A stretch of 33,517 nucleotides of DNA from Acidobacteriota bacterium (GCA_019236695.1 JAFAIN010000124.1:1-33517), one strand, 5' to 3'. Shown: positions 16,935 to 26,574, numbered from the stretch's first letter. Translations and numbers: made by a program. Notes: a model not told the origin generated them from the letters alone.

Positions 16935-18911
16935 TTACCGGTCGCGGTCGTGGCCGAAATCGAACATGTCGAACAGGTCGCCGATTGCCGGGCTGTTCAA
17001 CGGCACATAGGGGTTGCTCTTCGCCGAAACGGGATTGGGGAAATTGTCGCGGCTGCGCGCCGTCAGCGGCTTCAGGCCCCAGTTCCGCTCGATGAACTTC
17101 AGAATCGAAACATGGTCGGTGTAGGTGTGGTTCACGTGCCCGCCACGGGTGTAGTTCGACACCACGATGAGCGGGATTCGCGGGCCGTCGCCGAAGAAAT
17201 CGAGCGGCTGTATGTAGCCGGAATCGTAGAAACCGCCGCCTTCGTCAAACGTGAGGATCAACGCGGTGCTTTCCATCAGCTCGGAGTTTGACTTCAGCAG
17301 GTCAACAATCATCTTCGCCATGCCTTCAAACAAATCCACCTTGGAAGACGCCGGGTGTCCGTCGAGCAATCCATCCGGCTTTACGAACGACACCGCCGGC
17401 AACATGCCGGCCTTGATCGCGGCATAAAGATCGGTCGCGTCCTTGATGTGCGCGGCGCGCTGTTGCGCGTCACCCATGATGGAGCTGGCGTAGGATTCGA
17501 AGTTGCAGATGTTGCAATACGCGGCGCCCACCTGCACCAGCGGATTCTTGCTGGTTGGGTTGTGCTGCAGCGCGATTGCGGCGTTGTAAGCCCCGCCGTA
17601 GTACGCCCAGGAAATGCCTTTCTCGTTCAGCGCGTCGCCCAGGGTACGCGTGCTGGAGGGCGGAAGTGATCCGCCGCCCGCGATGCCGGCGGTATCAAGA
17701 GTTCCATCGGGAAGGAAGCCGGGCGAATCGTTGTTGATCATGTAGAAGTGCCCGGGCTCGCAGCGCGGGCTGGGGTCGTAGGGAAGCGATTCAAGGTAGC
17801 GCAATACCGGCGCTACGCCCGGCTGCGAGCGGTTGCCGCACTCGGTGAAATTGCCGTCGAAGTTCAGGTCAACCGTGTAAACGTCGTTCGTTCCTTTCAG
17901 CGGGTTGGGGTTGGCGATGTGCGAAGGCGGCTTGGTGGCGTTTCCATGTCCGTCGCTCCACCAGATCGCATCGCCCGTCCCCAGCATGATGTGGTTGGCT
18001 GCGGTTCCTCCCATCACCGATTGGTGGAAGTTGTCGCTCATGCTGTATTCCCGCGCCAGCCCGGCCAGCACCGGCACATCGCCTTGCTGCACGTTGTAAA
18101 ACGCCATGGAGTTGCCGCCGCCGTTGTCGTCAATCGCGCCGCCGCTGGCCGGATCCGGCTGGTTCGTGTAGTTCGTGATCACGAACGGATACAGGTCGCT
18201 GAGGCAGCCGGATGGGTTCTCGGGGGTAGCGTTGCGAAGGCTGCAATCCGATTGCTGCCACATCTCATACAGGCGGTGCGTGGTGTCGCCCGTGTAGGAG
18301 TCATAGGGTAACTTGGCGCCGCGCAGCGGGAACGGCCCGTTGGGCAGGTTGTTGGCGTTGGCTACGCGAGTATCGGTGTCGGGCAGAACAAACGTTTGCG
18401 AAAAGGCGCTGGCGGCGCCTGTGGTCAGCAGGTTCAGGTCGGCGGGTTCCAGCGACGGTTCCACAGCGCCCAGCAGCGCCGCCGGCGTGCCGGGAGGGAA
18501 AATCGGCGATGTGGGGGAATAGTTCAGCGTGGGCGCGGGCAGAACTGCATAGGGCGCTTTCTCGTCTTTATCGAGGCTGATGAAGAACCTGCTCTTGAAG
18601 GGCTTTACGGCCCGGTATTGCGCCGCCTTCGAGAAGTTCGGTCCAGGGGAGCCGTCGGCGAAGATGATGCCCTTGGAGAGCAGGTTGGAGACGGTTTCAC
18701 CTCTCGGCGGCACATAGGCGGCGAACAGGTGATCGAATGTGCGGTTCTCGCCGATCAGAACGATGACGTGCTTGATAGGCGTGGCCGTGCCACGTTCCCC
18801 GTCACGGTCGGAAATGGCGAAGGCGTTCAGGTTGTTGGATAGCAGCACGGCCAGCGCCACCAGTGTGAGCGCGCGACGCCGCGGGCTGGGCAGCTTTACA
18901 GGACGGTACAT
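16935..18911 (-). CDS. Phosphoesterase family protein (phospholipase C / acid phosphatase-like)
   Basis: KHVIVLIGENRTFDHLFAAYVPP, AALILTFDEGGGFYDSGYIQP, RIPLIVVSNYTRGGHVNHTYTDHVSILKFIERNWGL; start MYRPVKLPSPRR at 18911 preceded by GGAGGAAGA. Confidence 0.85.
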   Translation of the reverse strand: MYRPVKLPSPRRRALTLVALAVLLSNNLNAFAISDRDGERGTATPIKHVIVLIGENRTFDHLFAAYVPPRGETVSNLLSKGIIFADGSPGPNFSKAAQYRAVKPFKSRFFISLDKDEKAPYAVLPAPTLNYSPTSPIFPPGTPAALLGAVEPSLEPADLNLLTTGAASAFSQTFVLPDTDTRVANANNLPNGPFPLRGAKLPYDSYTGDTTHRLYEMWQQSDCSLRNATPENPSGCLSDLYPFVITNYTNQPDPASGGAIDDNGGGNSMAFYNVQQGDVPVLAGLAREYSMSDNFHQSVMGGTAANHIMLGTGDAIWWSDGHGNATKPPSHIANPNPLKGTNDVYTVDLNFDGNFTECGNRSQPGVAPVLRYLESLPYDPSPRCEPGHFYMINNDSPGFLPDGTLDTAGIAGGGSLPPSSTRTLGDALNEKGISWAYYGGAYNAAIALQHNPTSKNPLVQVGAAYCNICNFESYASSIMGDAQQRAAHIKDATDLYAAIKAGMLPAVSFVKPDGLLDGHPASSKVDLFEGMAKMIVDLLKSNSELMESTALILTFDEGGGFYDSGYIQPLDFFGDGPRIPLIVVSNYTRGGHVNHTYTDHVSILKFIERNWGLKPLTARSRDNFPNPVSAKSNPYVPLNSPAIGDLFDMFDFGHDRDR

Positions 18912-19110
18912 TCTTCCTCCATTGCCTCTCAGACTTCTGCGAGTCCGGGGCAAGCCGAAGTGTAGGGAGGCCGTATTGCTCGGCGGTTAAGGGCCGTTAA
19001 ATGCAAAATGAAAAAATGCGGGCAGGGCTGTGGTAATCGGAAACTACGGCAATTTCATGCGCGAGCGATTGAACTCAACTGCAGAAGGCGGGCAGACAGA
19101 ATCCTCAAAG

Positions 19111-19200
19111 TTCAACAGAATTTAACAGCGCGGAAAAAGCAGCCTGCAAGAGTTCAACTTGAACCACTTGAAATCAACAGAATCCAACAGGTTTCAACAG
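19111..19200. repeat. Clustered (T)TCAACAG motifs with 10-bp phasing
   Basis: ttcaacagaa tttaacagcg (19111-19130) and aaatcaacag aatccaacag gtttcaacag (19171-19200); near-palindrome gttcaacttgaac at 19152-19164. Confidence 0.55.
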
Positions 19201-19280
19201 GGGCTTGAATCCGGTTGGGGTCCAGGGGGTCGGAGGGATCATTACTCCCATACTGCTTCCAGTTATCGGCAAGTCCCACA

Positions 19281-20147
19281 TCACACTCCCAGCAACCGGC
19301 TAAGCTTCGCCCGCTGCTTCACGGGCAGCCTGCGCAGGGCGATTCGCGCCAGCGCCACATATAGACCCTGCGCGTCGGGCATCGAGCGCAGCGCTTCCAG
19401 ATGGCGCGCTACCGTCGCCACATCTCCGCGCTGCAGCGGACCCGTAAACGCACTCGCGGCGCCATGCCGCCTGTAATTCGCAATTGTTTGGTCCACCAGC
19501 GGCAAAATGGCTTCCCGTGCCGCTCGGGCACGGAGCCCTGCGCTGCGCGCAATCTCTTCTCCGGCGGCGAGTTCTGCCACCAGCAGCGGCGAAGCGAATA
19601 CCGCCCAGGCATGGTAAAGGGCTTTTCGGTCGGGGTTTATGCGCAGCATGCGAGCTTTCAGATCGCCGATAATCTGCCGCGCCAGCCGCACCGCCGCGTC
19701 ATCTCCCTCCACTCCAAACCACACGTCGCGGAAGTCCCGGCGTGAACTGCCGGCAAACGTCATCAGCGGATGCACTGACGCCACCCTCACCCCGGCTGCG
19801 CGCAGCGGGCTGAGAGCTTCACTCAGAAGCGCGCCGCTGGAATGGAAGGCGTAGTTCGCCGTTGAGCCCGAAGCAGCCAGTGCGTCAGCCACAGATGCGA
19901 TTCCGTCATCGCGCACGCAAATCCAAAGCAGTTCCGCGGTGACTGACTCTCCCAAAACGCACAGTTGCGCGCCAAGCCTGCGGGCCAGGAATCGCCCTTT
20001 TCTCAACGACGCCGGCCGATCGCGCACCACCACGTTCATTACGCGATAGCCCGCCCCAACCAGGGCCGGTCCGAGCGCCGTTGCCAGGCTGCCTGCCCCG
20101 GCCAGCGCAATCGATGGCCGGTTACGCCTGTTTGCCGCGAAGGCCAT
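19281..20147 (-). CDS. Rossmann-like and DUF2520 domain protein
   Basis: 288 aa; PSIALAGAGSLATALGPALVGAGYRV and VRVASVHPLMTFAGSSRRDFRDVWFGVEGDDAA. Confidence 0.85.
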   Translation of the reverse strand: MAFAANRRNRPSIALAGAGSLATALGPALVGAGYRVMNVVVRDRPASLRKGRFLARRLGAQLCVLGESVTAELLWICVRDDGIASVADALAASGSTANYAFHSSGALLSEALSPLRAAGVRVASVHPLMTFAGSSRRDFRDVWFGVEGDDAAVRLARQIIGDLKARMLRINPDRKALYHAWAVFASPLLVAELAAGEEIARSAGLRARAAREAILPLVDQTIANYRRHGAASAFTGPLQRGDVATVARHLEALRSMPDAQGLYVALARIALRRLPVKQRAKLSRLLGV

Positions 20148-20175
20148 AAACCTATTTCATACGTATATTGAATTC

Positions 20176-20724
20176 ATGGCAAAGAATCGTGCCCGGGTGG
20201 TTTCCGGCCGCGTAGTGTATCGCGGGCCGGTTTTTTACGTCACCTCCGAGCAGGTGCGCGAGCCGCACGGAGTTACGGCCCGCCGCGACATCATCCGCCA
20301 TCCGGGTTCGGTGGTCGTCATGCCGGTGGACGAGTCAACCGCCGGCACTCGCATTCTGCTGGCACGCCAATATCGATACGCGGCCGGCCGGCCGCTGTGG
20401 GAATTCCCCGCAGGCCGCATCGATCCCGGCGAATCCGCTCTCGCCGGCGGCCGGCGCGAACTGCTTGAAGAAACCGGCTACACCGCCCGGCACTGGAAGT
20501 TGGCGCTAAAGTTCTGGGTGAGCCCGGGTTTTCTCGATGAAACCATGGCCCTCTATCTCGCCACCGGCCTGCACAAAGGGCAGGCACAGCCCGAAGAAGA
20601 CGAGTTCATCGCCAAGCGCTTCTTCCCGATCGACTCAGCCGTAAGAATGGTTGAGAACGGCCAGATTCTCGATGCAAAAACCATCGCCGGCATTTTGTGG
20701 CTCGCCAGATTGAGAACGAAATAG
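20176..20724 (+). CDS. NUDIX hydrolase (ADP-ribose pyrophosphatase-like)
   Basis: 182 aa; Nudix box GRIDPGESALAGGRRELLEETGY. Confidence 0.92.
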   Translation: MAKNRARVVSGRVVYRGPVFYVTSEQVREPHGVTARRDIIRHPGSVVVMPVDESTAGTRILLARQYRYAAGRPLWEFPAGRIDPGESALAGGRRELLEETGYTARHWKLALKFWVSPGFLDETMALYLATGLHKGQAQPEEDEFIAKRFFPIDSAVRMVENGQILDAKTIAGILWLARLRTK

Positions 20725-20807
20725 CGGCCTTCGGCCGCCTGTGCACCCCAGCAGGCCAAAACCGGGCCCGCCGGGGACCCCGCCTGTCCGGCCGAGGGCG
20801 GCCGGAC
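20724..20807. repeat. GC-rich hairpin cluster between convergent genes
   Basis: gcggcc-ttc-ggccgc (20724-20738) and gtccggcc-gagggc-ggccggac (20786-20807). Confidence 0.5.
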
Positions 20808-20824
20808 CCACGCAGTTCCGTTCT

Positions 20825-20856
20825 GCTCCGCGCCTCCGCGTCTCCGCGGTGAAAAC
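20825..20856. repeat. Octamer array, CTCCGYGN family, copy C
   Basis: GCTCCGCG CCTCCGCG TCTCCGCG GTGAAAAC, 13 bp before the M24 stop at 20870. Confidence 0.6.
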
Positions 20857-20869
20857 CCATCTGACGGGG

Positions 20870-22174
20870 TTAGCCGAAGGGCTGCTCCAGGCTGGGGCTT
20901 TGCGGCGTAAACAGCTTCGCGCCATCCTCGGTGATGTGCATGTCATCTTCCAGGCGAACACCGAACTCGCCGCGAATGTAAACTCCCGGCTCATCACTGA
21001 AACACATATTCGGCTCCAGCTTGAGGGTGTTGCCTCTCACCAGGTATGGCCATTCGTGGCCATCCATACCGATGCCATGCCCGAGGCGGTGCGAGAAGTA
21101 GCGATAATCAGGGCCATAGCCCGCTTCGACGATCACCTTGCGCGCCGCCGCGTCCACCGACTGCGCCTCCGCTCCCGGCCTCGCCGCGGCGAGCGCGGCG
21201 GCCTGCGCGCGATGCACGATATCGAACACCGTCTTCATCTTGTCAGCCGGCTGCCCCAGGACGAATGTGCGGGTAATATCCGATTGGTATCCGTCAACCG
21301 AGCAGCCGTCGTCCACCATGATGATGGTGCCCTCGCGGATGAGTTGCGGCTGGGCCGAGCCGTGCGGCAGCGCGGTAAACTCGCCAACTTGAACGCTGGC
21401 AAATCCGTTGAACCCTACACGCCGGTAAGCCGCGCTGATCAGGGCGCCGGCATCATTCTGCGACATGCCCGGCTGCAACGCCTTGTAAACCGCTTCATAT
21501 ACCTTGAGCGTCGCCTGGTTCGCAATGGTCATGAGTTCCAGTTCGTGCGCGGTCTTGATGCGGCGGCAGCCCGCGGTTATGGGAGTGGCGCTTTCGAGTT
21601 TCAGCGTCGGCGCCGCATGCGCCACGCCCTCGCGAAACACGTCAGGGGTGCGCTCCTCGATGCCCAGGATGCCGGCCGCGATCCCGCGTGCGCGCAGGCC
21701 GCGCGCGACCAGCGAGTATGGGTTGTCGTCTTCATGCCAGGTAAGCACCTCGGCATTGCCCAGCGGCCCCAGGTTGAGCTGTTCCCGCGCGCGATCTTCC
21801 TCGAATGAAGGGCACACGGCGAACGCCTGCCCCTTCTTCGGAATCACAACTGCAAACACCCTCTCGCTATTGCCCCATCCCACGTTTGTGAAATAGCGGA
21901 GTGACGTTCCGCCCGCGAGGAAGATGGCATCCATCCGGCTTTGCGCCATCAGTTGCTGTGCTCTATCGATTCGCGCTCCCCGCTCGTCGGTGGTGATGGG
22001 GTGCACCTCATCCTTCATCGAGGCGAGGGCCGCAATCGAAGCAGGGGTCTGGCGGTTTGACGATGGCGGCTGCCGCATCCCCTCGTCCTGCGCTTCCAGT
22101 TGCGGTACCCGGCGCAGCAGCATTGCCCCGGCGCCGGCCGCGCCCACACCCAGAAACCATCTCCGGTTCAGCAT
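20870..22174 (-). CDS. M24 family metallopeptidase (Xaa-Pro peptidase-like) with N-terminal export-like signal
   Basis: MLNRRWFLGVGAAGAGAML; metal-ligand motifs VDDGCSVDGYQSDITRTF, HRLGHGIGMDGHEWPYL, EPGVYIRGEFGVRLEDDM. Confidence 0.9.
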   Translation of the reverse strand: MLNRRWFLGVGAAGAGAMLLRRVPQLEAQDEGMRQPPSSNRQTPASIAALASMKDEVHPITTDERGARIDRAQQLMAQSRMDAIFLAGGTSLRYFTNVGWGNSERVFAVVIPKKGQAFAVCPSFEEDRAREQLNLGPLGNAEVLTWHEDDNPYSLVARGLRARGIAAGILGIEERTPDVFREGVAHAAPTLKLESATPITAGCRRIKTAHELELMTIANQATLKVYEAVYKALQPGMSQNDAGALISAAYRRVGFNGFASVQVGEFTALPHGSAQPQLIREGTIIMVDDGCSVDGYQSDITRTFVLGQPADKMKTVFDIVHRAQAAALAAARPGAEAQSVDAAARKVIVEAGYGPDYRYFSHRLGHGIGMDGHEWPYLVRGNTLKLEPNMCFSDEPGVYIRGEFGVRLEDDMHITEDGAKLFTPQSPSLEQPFG

Positions 22175-22395
22175 GATTGCTCCTTGGAATAGCCGACAAA
22201 TGTATGTGTTTTTGCCGGGCCTTACAACCGGGGCGGCGCAATCCGCCCCTTTCATCTGCCGGGGAAGACGCCAATCATAAAATCCGCCAGTATTCCACCA
22301 GGGAGCGCAACCCGCGGGTTTATGCTGAATTCCCTCCCCCGGCGCGAAAATTCGGGCTGGAATTCACTTCAAACTGACCTAAAATCAATGCTCAG

Positions 22396-25341
22396 ATGGC
22401 CCCCCCTGACAACCGATCGGGCAAGCCTGACCCGTCCGATGCCGCGACATTTATTGGTGCAGCGGTAGGCGCAGCTTCGTCTTCTGCCGGCGACACCAGC
22501 GCCGCGGGAGCCGCCATGACAATGGTCCCGGTGTCGCGCACTCCAACCCTTCTGGGGACAGTGCTTGGAGGCCGCTATCGCATCCTGAATATCCTCGGTC
22601 AGGGCGGCATGGGCGCGGTGTACAAGGCCGAAGATGTAAAGCTCAACCGCCTGGTCGCGATCAAGGTCATTCGCCGGGAATTGGCCAACGACCGCTCCAT
22701 CATGGAGCGGTTCACCCAGGAACTCGTGCTGTCGCGCGAGGTCACGCACCAGAATGTTGTTCGCCTCTTCGACATTGGCGAGGCCGATGGGATCGATTTC
22801 ATCACCATGGAGTTTGTGGAAGGCGAGGACCTGCGCAGCCTGCTGCAGCGCAGCGGCAAGCTCCCTCCCGCAGAAGCAGCCGGTATCGTTGCCCAGATCT
22901 GCGCGGGGCTGCAGGCGGCCCATGCCAAGGGCATCATTCATCGTGACCTGAAGCCGGGCAACATAATGCGCGAGGCTTCCGGCCGGGTTGTGGTCATGGA
23001 TTTCGGGCTCGCCCGCACGCTCGGCGGCGATGGCATGACGCAATCCGGCGCGCTGATCGGCACGTTCGAGTACATGTCGCCCGAGCAGTCGCGTTCGGAA
23101 CATATTGACGCGCGTTCCGATCTCTACACCGTCGGCCTGATCTTTTACGAGTTGCTCACCGGTGTAAGCCCGTATCAGGCTGACAGTGCAATTGCGAGCC
23201 TGCTGATGCGCTCGCAGCAGCGCGCCAAGCCGCCCACCTCGCATGACGCCTCCATTCCGCCCGGCATCAGTGCGATCTGCGAGCGCTGCCTCGAAATTGA
23301 CCCGGCGAGCCGCTATCAAAGCGCCGCCGATCTTATCGCCGACCTTGAGAACTGGAAGTCACCGGGCGGAGCGCGCAGCCAGGTCCCATGGCGTGTAAGC
23401 GCTGCCGCGCGGCGATGGAAGGCGCAGTTCAAACAGGGGCAGGTTCCATGGCGGCCGGTGGCGCTGGCCATCGTAGTTGCGGTGGCCGCCACCGCCGGCG
23501 CTTTCTTCCTGGCAAGATCGGGCTCTTCCCGCGCCGGCCCCCATGCTCCCATGAGCGTGCTGGTGGCCGACTTCACCAACCATACCGGCGACCCTGTGTT
23601 CGACAACACGCTTGAGCCCATGCTCAACGTGGCGCTCGAGGGTGCGTCATTCATCAACGCGTACGACCGCAGCCAGGCAAGGAAGCTGGCGGCTAAGCTT
23701 CCCTATCCTTCCGACAAGCTCGACGAAGTATCATCGCGGCTGATCGCGGTCAGCCAGGGCATCAGCACCGTGATTACGGGAGAGCTTGACCATGAGGGCG
23801 AAGGCTACAGCATCTCCCTTAGGGCGCGCGATCCTGCGAGCGGCAGGATTCTTGCCAAAGCAGAAGCCAGCGCCACGAACAAAGAAGGCGTTCTCAGCGC
23901 CATCCCCCGGCTGGCGGCGCCAATCCGCAAGGCGCTGGGCGACGCCACCCCTCCTTCCGTGCAGCTCGAAAGCGTTGCCGGAGGCTTCACCGCGGCTTCG
24001 CTCGAAGCCGTTCACGAGGACGCGATTGGAGTAGATGAGGAGTTTGCCGGCAAGTTCGGCGATGCGTTCAACTCCTTCCAGAAAGCCTCCCAGTTGGATC
24101 CCAATTTTGCCCGCGCCTACACCGGCATGGCGGCCATGGCGCTTGACCTGGGCCGAAAGGAAGATGCAGCCAATTACATGAAGCAGGCCATGGCGCACAT
24201 TGACCGGATGACCGAACGTGAGCGCTATCGCGATCGTGGCCTGTACTACCTGACTTCAGGCGACTGGCAGAAATGCGTGGATGAATATACGCAGCTCGTC
24301 TCGCGCTACCCTGCGGACCGCGTAGGACAGAATAATCTGGCAACCTGCTACACCCAGTTACGCAATGCTCCCAAAGCGTTGGAAGCCGCTGCCCGGGCGG
24401 TGGAGATCGTTCCCAAAGGGGCAGGCCAGCGCGAAAACCTCTCATTTATCAGTTCGTTTGCCGGCGATTTTGCCGCTGGCGAGCGTGAATCCCGCGCCGC
24501 GCTCTCCATCACCCCGGAGTTCCAGGGCTATCTTGCCCTGGCCGAAGCACAACTGGGCCAGGGGCATGCCGGCGATGCTGCCGCAGCCTACGAACAATTG
24601 AAAGCGTATGGCGCAATCGGAGCTTCGACCGCCTCTGCTGGATTGGCCGATCTCGCCGCGTACCAGGGGCGCTACGAAGAGGCTGCTCGCCTGCTGCAGC
24701 AGGGCGCCGAAGCCGATTTCGCTGCCAAGCTGAAGGAGAATGGCGCCAGAAAGCTCGCTTCCCTTGCTGCAGTGGAACTCTGGCGAGGGCACAAAACCGA
24801 AAGCCTGGCCGCTGCAGGCAAGGCTTTGGCCGGCAGCCAGGCTGTTTCGATCAGGCTTCTGGCGGGCCTGGCGTATGCCGATGCCGGCGACTCTTCAACA
24901 GCCGAAAAAATAGCGGGGACCCTCTCCTCTGAGTTGAGCTCCGAGCCGCAAGCCTACGGCAAAATCATTGCTGGAGTGGCTGCCCTCAAGCGAGGCGACG
25001 CCCAGGCAGCGGTAAAGAACATCAGCGATGCAAACGCCCTGCTCGATACGTGGATTGGGCGCTTCGAACTCGCCCGGGCTTACATTGAAGCCCGCGCCTT
25101 CCCTGAAGCTGACAGCGAATTGGATCGGTGCGCCAAACGCCGCGGCGAAGCCATTGAGTTGTTCATGGATAACGTGCCCACCTATGCCTGGTTCCCGCCC
25201 GTGTATTACGATCAGGGCCGCGTGCGCGAGGGCATGAAGAGTGAAGGTTTTGCCGATTTCTATCGCAGCTATCTCGCCATTCGAGGCCAGGCCGCGGAAG
25301 ATCCTCTCACCGCGGATATCCGCCACCGCATCGGGCAGTAA
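22396..25341 (+). CDS. Transmembrane serine/threonine protein kinase with TPR region
   Basis: 981 aa; GQGGMGAVYKAEDVKLNRLVAIKVI, HRDLKPGNIM, DFGLAR, GTFEYMSPEQ; TM WRPVALAIVVAVAATAGAFFLA; TPR-like repeats after it. Confidence 0.93.
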   Translation: MAPPDNRSGKPDPSDAATFIGAAVGAASSSAGDTSAAGAAMTMVPVSRTPTLLGTVLGGRYRILNILGQGGMGAVYKAEDVKLNRLVAIKVIRRELANDRSIMERFTQELVLSREVTHQNVVRLFDIGEADGIDFITMEFVEGEDLRSLLQRSGKLPPAEAAGIVAQICAGLQAAHAKGIIHRDLKPGNIMREASGRVVVMDFGLARTLGGDGMTQSGALIGTFEYMSPEQSRSEHIDARSDLYTVGLIFYELLTGVSPYQADSAIASLLMRSQQRAKPPTSHDASIPPGISAICERCLEIDPASRYQSAADLIADLENWKSPGGARSQVPWRVSAAARRWKAQFKQGQVPWRPVALAIVVAVAATAGAFFLARSGSSRAGPHAPMSVLVADFTNHTGDPVFDNTLEPMLNVALEGASFINAYDRSQARKLAAKLPYPSDKLDEVSSRLIAVSQGISTVITGELDHEGEGYSISLRARDPASGRILAKAEASATNKEGVLSAIPRLAAPIRKALGDATPPSVQLESVAGGFTAASLEAVHEDAIGVDEEFAGKFGDAFNSFQKASQLDPNFARAYTGMAAMALDLGRKEDAANYMKQAMAHIDRMTERERYRDRGLYYLTSGDWQKCVDEYTQLVSRYPADRVGQNNLATCYTQLRNAPKALEAAARAVEIVPKGAGQRENLSFISSFAGDFAAGERESRAALSITPEFQGYLALAEAQLGQGHAGDAAAAYEQLKAYGAIGASTASAGLADLAAYQGRYEEAARLLQQGAEADFAAKLKENGARKLASLAAVELWRGHKTESLAAAGKALAGSQAVSIRLLAGLAYADAGDSSTAEKIAGTLSSELSSEPQAYGKIIAGVAALKRGDAQAAVKNISDANALLDTWIGRFELARAYIEARAFPEADSELDRCAKRRGEAIELFMDNVPTYAWFPPVYYDQGRVREGMKSEGFADFYRSYLAIRGQAAEDPLTADIRHRIGQ

Positions 25342-25461
25342 AGACCGCGCACGTGCCGGTACTCAACTGAGTGGGAACCACAAATCCGTTTTGGCCGCAA
25401 TACTCTGAATCCGACCTGCCAGAAAATGCCATGATTCGGACTTGTCCGGCAGTTCTGCATT

Positions 25462-26427
25462 TCACTCCATCGTGATGACTACCTTCCCCTGGTGATTCGC
25501 CGCGCCGAAGTGTCGAAATGCCTCGCGCGCATCGCTCAGCTTGTAGGGGCCATCGATAACAGGCATTAGCTTTCCGGCTTCAAAGCACTGGCTCAGGTAG
25601 GCTAGGTCCCGGTTCTGTCTCAGAAGGATCACGCGGACTTTCTTGGTTGTGGTTTGCCGAATCCACCAGCCGAAGATCACGAACTGGAGCAGCAGTCGTG
25701 ACCGGTCTCCACCCACGGTCGCGTATGTTCCGCCGGGATTGAGTGAGCGCACGCACTGGAAGGGCGGGTGCGCGGCTTTTGTATCGACGATCAGGTCATA
25801 GCGCCGGCCATTTTTGGTGAAGTCTTGCGTTCGGTAGTCGATGACATGATCAAAACCGATGGTGCGCATCATCTCGAGCTTCCGCGCGCTGTCAACTCCG
25901 GTGACTTCAACGTCTTGCAACTTGGCGAGCTGGACGGCGATTGTGCCCACGCCGCCACCCGCCCCATTGATCAGGATTTTCTGGCCCGGTTTCAGCGGTC
26001 CATTCGCGAAGAGAGCTTGCACGGCGAGCTGCCCGGCTTGCGGCAGCGCGGCTGCCTGGCCGAATGTCATTCCAGCCGGCTTCCTTGCCAATGCGCGTTC
26101 GGGAGCACACACATACTCCGCAAATCCGCCCCACCCACCAGACCCGAAGCGAGACAAATCCCCATAAACCTCGTCTCCGAGTGCGAGGCGCTGAACCCCG
26201 CTGCCCAACGCGGCAACTCGTCCCGCAACGTCGGAACCGAGAATCCGCACCCGTGGTGCGCGGCCGAGCGGAAGCATGGGGCGCTGGAGCAGTCCCCAAT
26301 CCCAATCGTTGATGGAGGCGGCATGCACGCGCACCAGGACCTCGCGTTCCTTTGGAACGGGTGCTTCGATCTCCCTGACTTCGAGTACGTCGGGCGGGCC
26401 ATATCGGTCGCGAATCAGCGCTTTCAT
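25462..26427 (-). CDS. NAD(P)-dependent zinc-type alcohol dehydrogenase / quinone oxidoreductase family protein
   Basis: 321 aa; RYGPPDVLEVREIEAPVPKEREVLVRVHAASIN and ILINGAGGGVGTIAVQLAKLQDVEVTGV. Confidence 0.9.
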   Translation of the reverse strand: MKALIRDRYGPPDVLEVREIEAPVPKEREVLVRVHAASINDWDWGLLQRPMLPLGRAPRVRILGSDVAGRVAALGSGVQRLALGDEVYGDLSRFGSGGWGGFAEYVCAPERALARKPAGMTFGQAAALPQAGQLAVQALFANGPLKPGQKILINGAGGGVGTIAVQLAKLQDVEVTGVDSARKLEMMRTIGFDHVIDYRTQDFTKNGRRYDLIVDTKAAHPPFQCVRSLNPGGTYATVGGDRSRLLLQFVIFGWWIRQTTTKKVRVILLRQNRDLAYLSQCFEAGKLMPVIDGPYKLSDAREAFRHFGAANHQGKVVITME

Positions 26428-26574
26428 TCGTCCTTCGCGCGCTCGTCACCTGTCGCAGAGAACAATAAACCTTCGGCAGCCACTTGACCGATTGCGGCAA
26501 ACTGCCTCTCGACTTGACAACAAGGCGTGAGGCCCGCCGCGGAGGACGACTAACCTTATTGTGGCCGGCCGTAC

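Noticed and set aside
20741-21808. 355-aa plus-strand ORF
   Set aside because: Antisense to the M24 peptidase and starts within the repeat-rich spacer.
22369-23319. 316-aa minus-strand ORF
   Set aside because: Antisense to the kinase domain of the Ser/Thr kinase.
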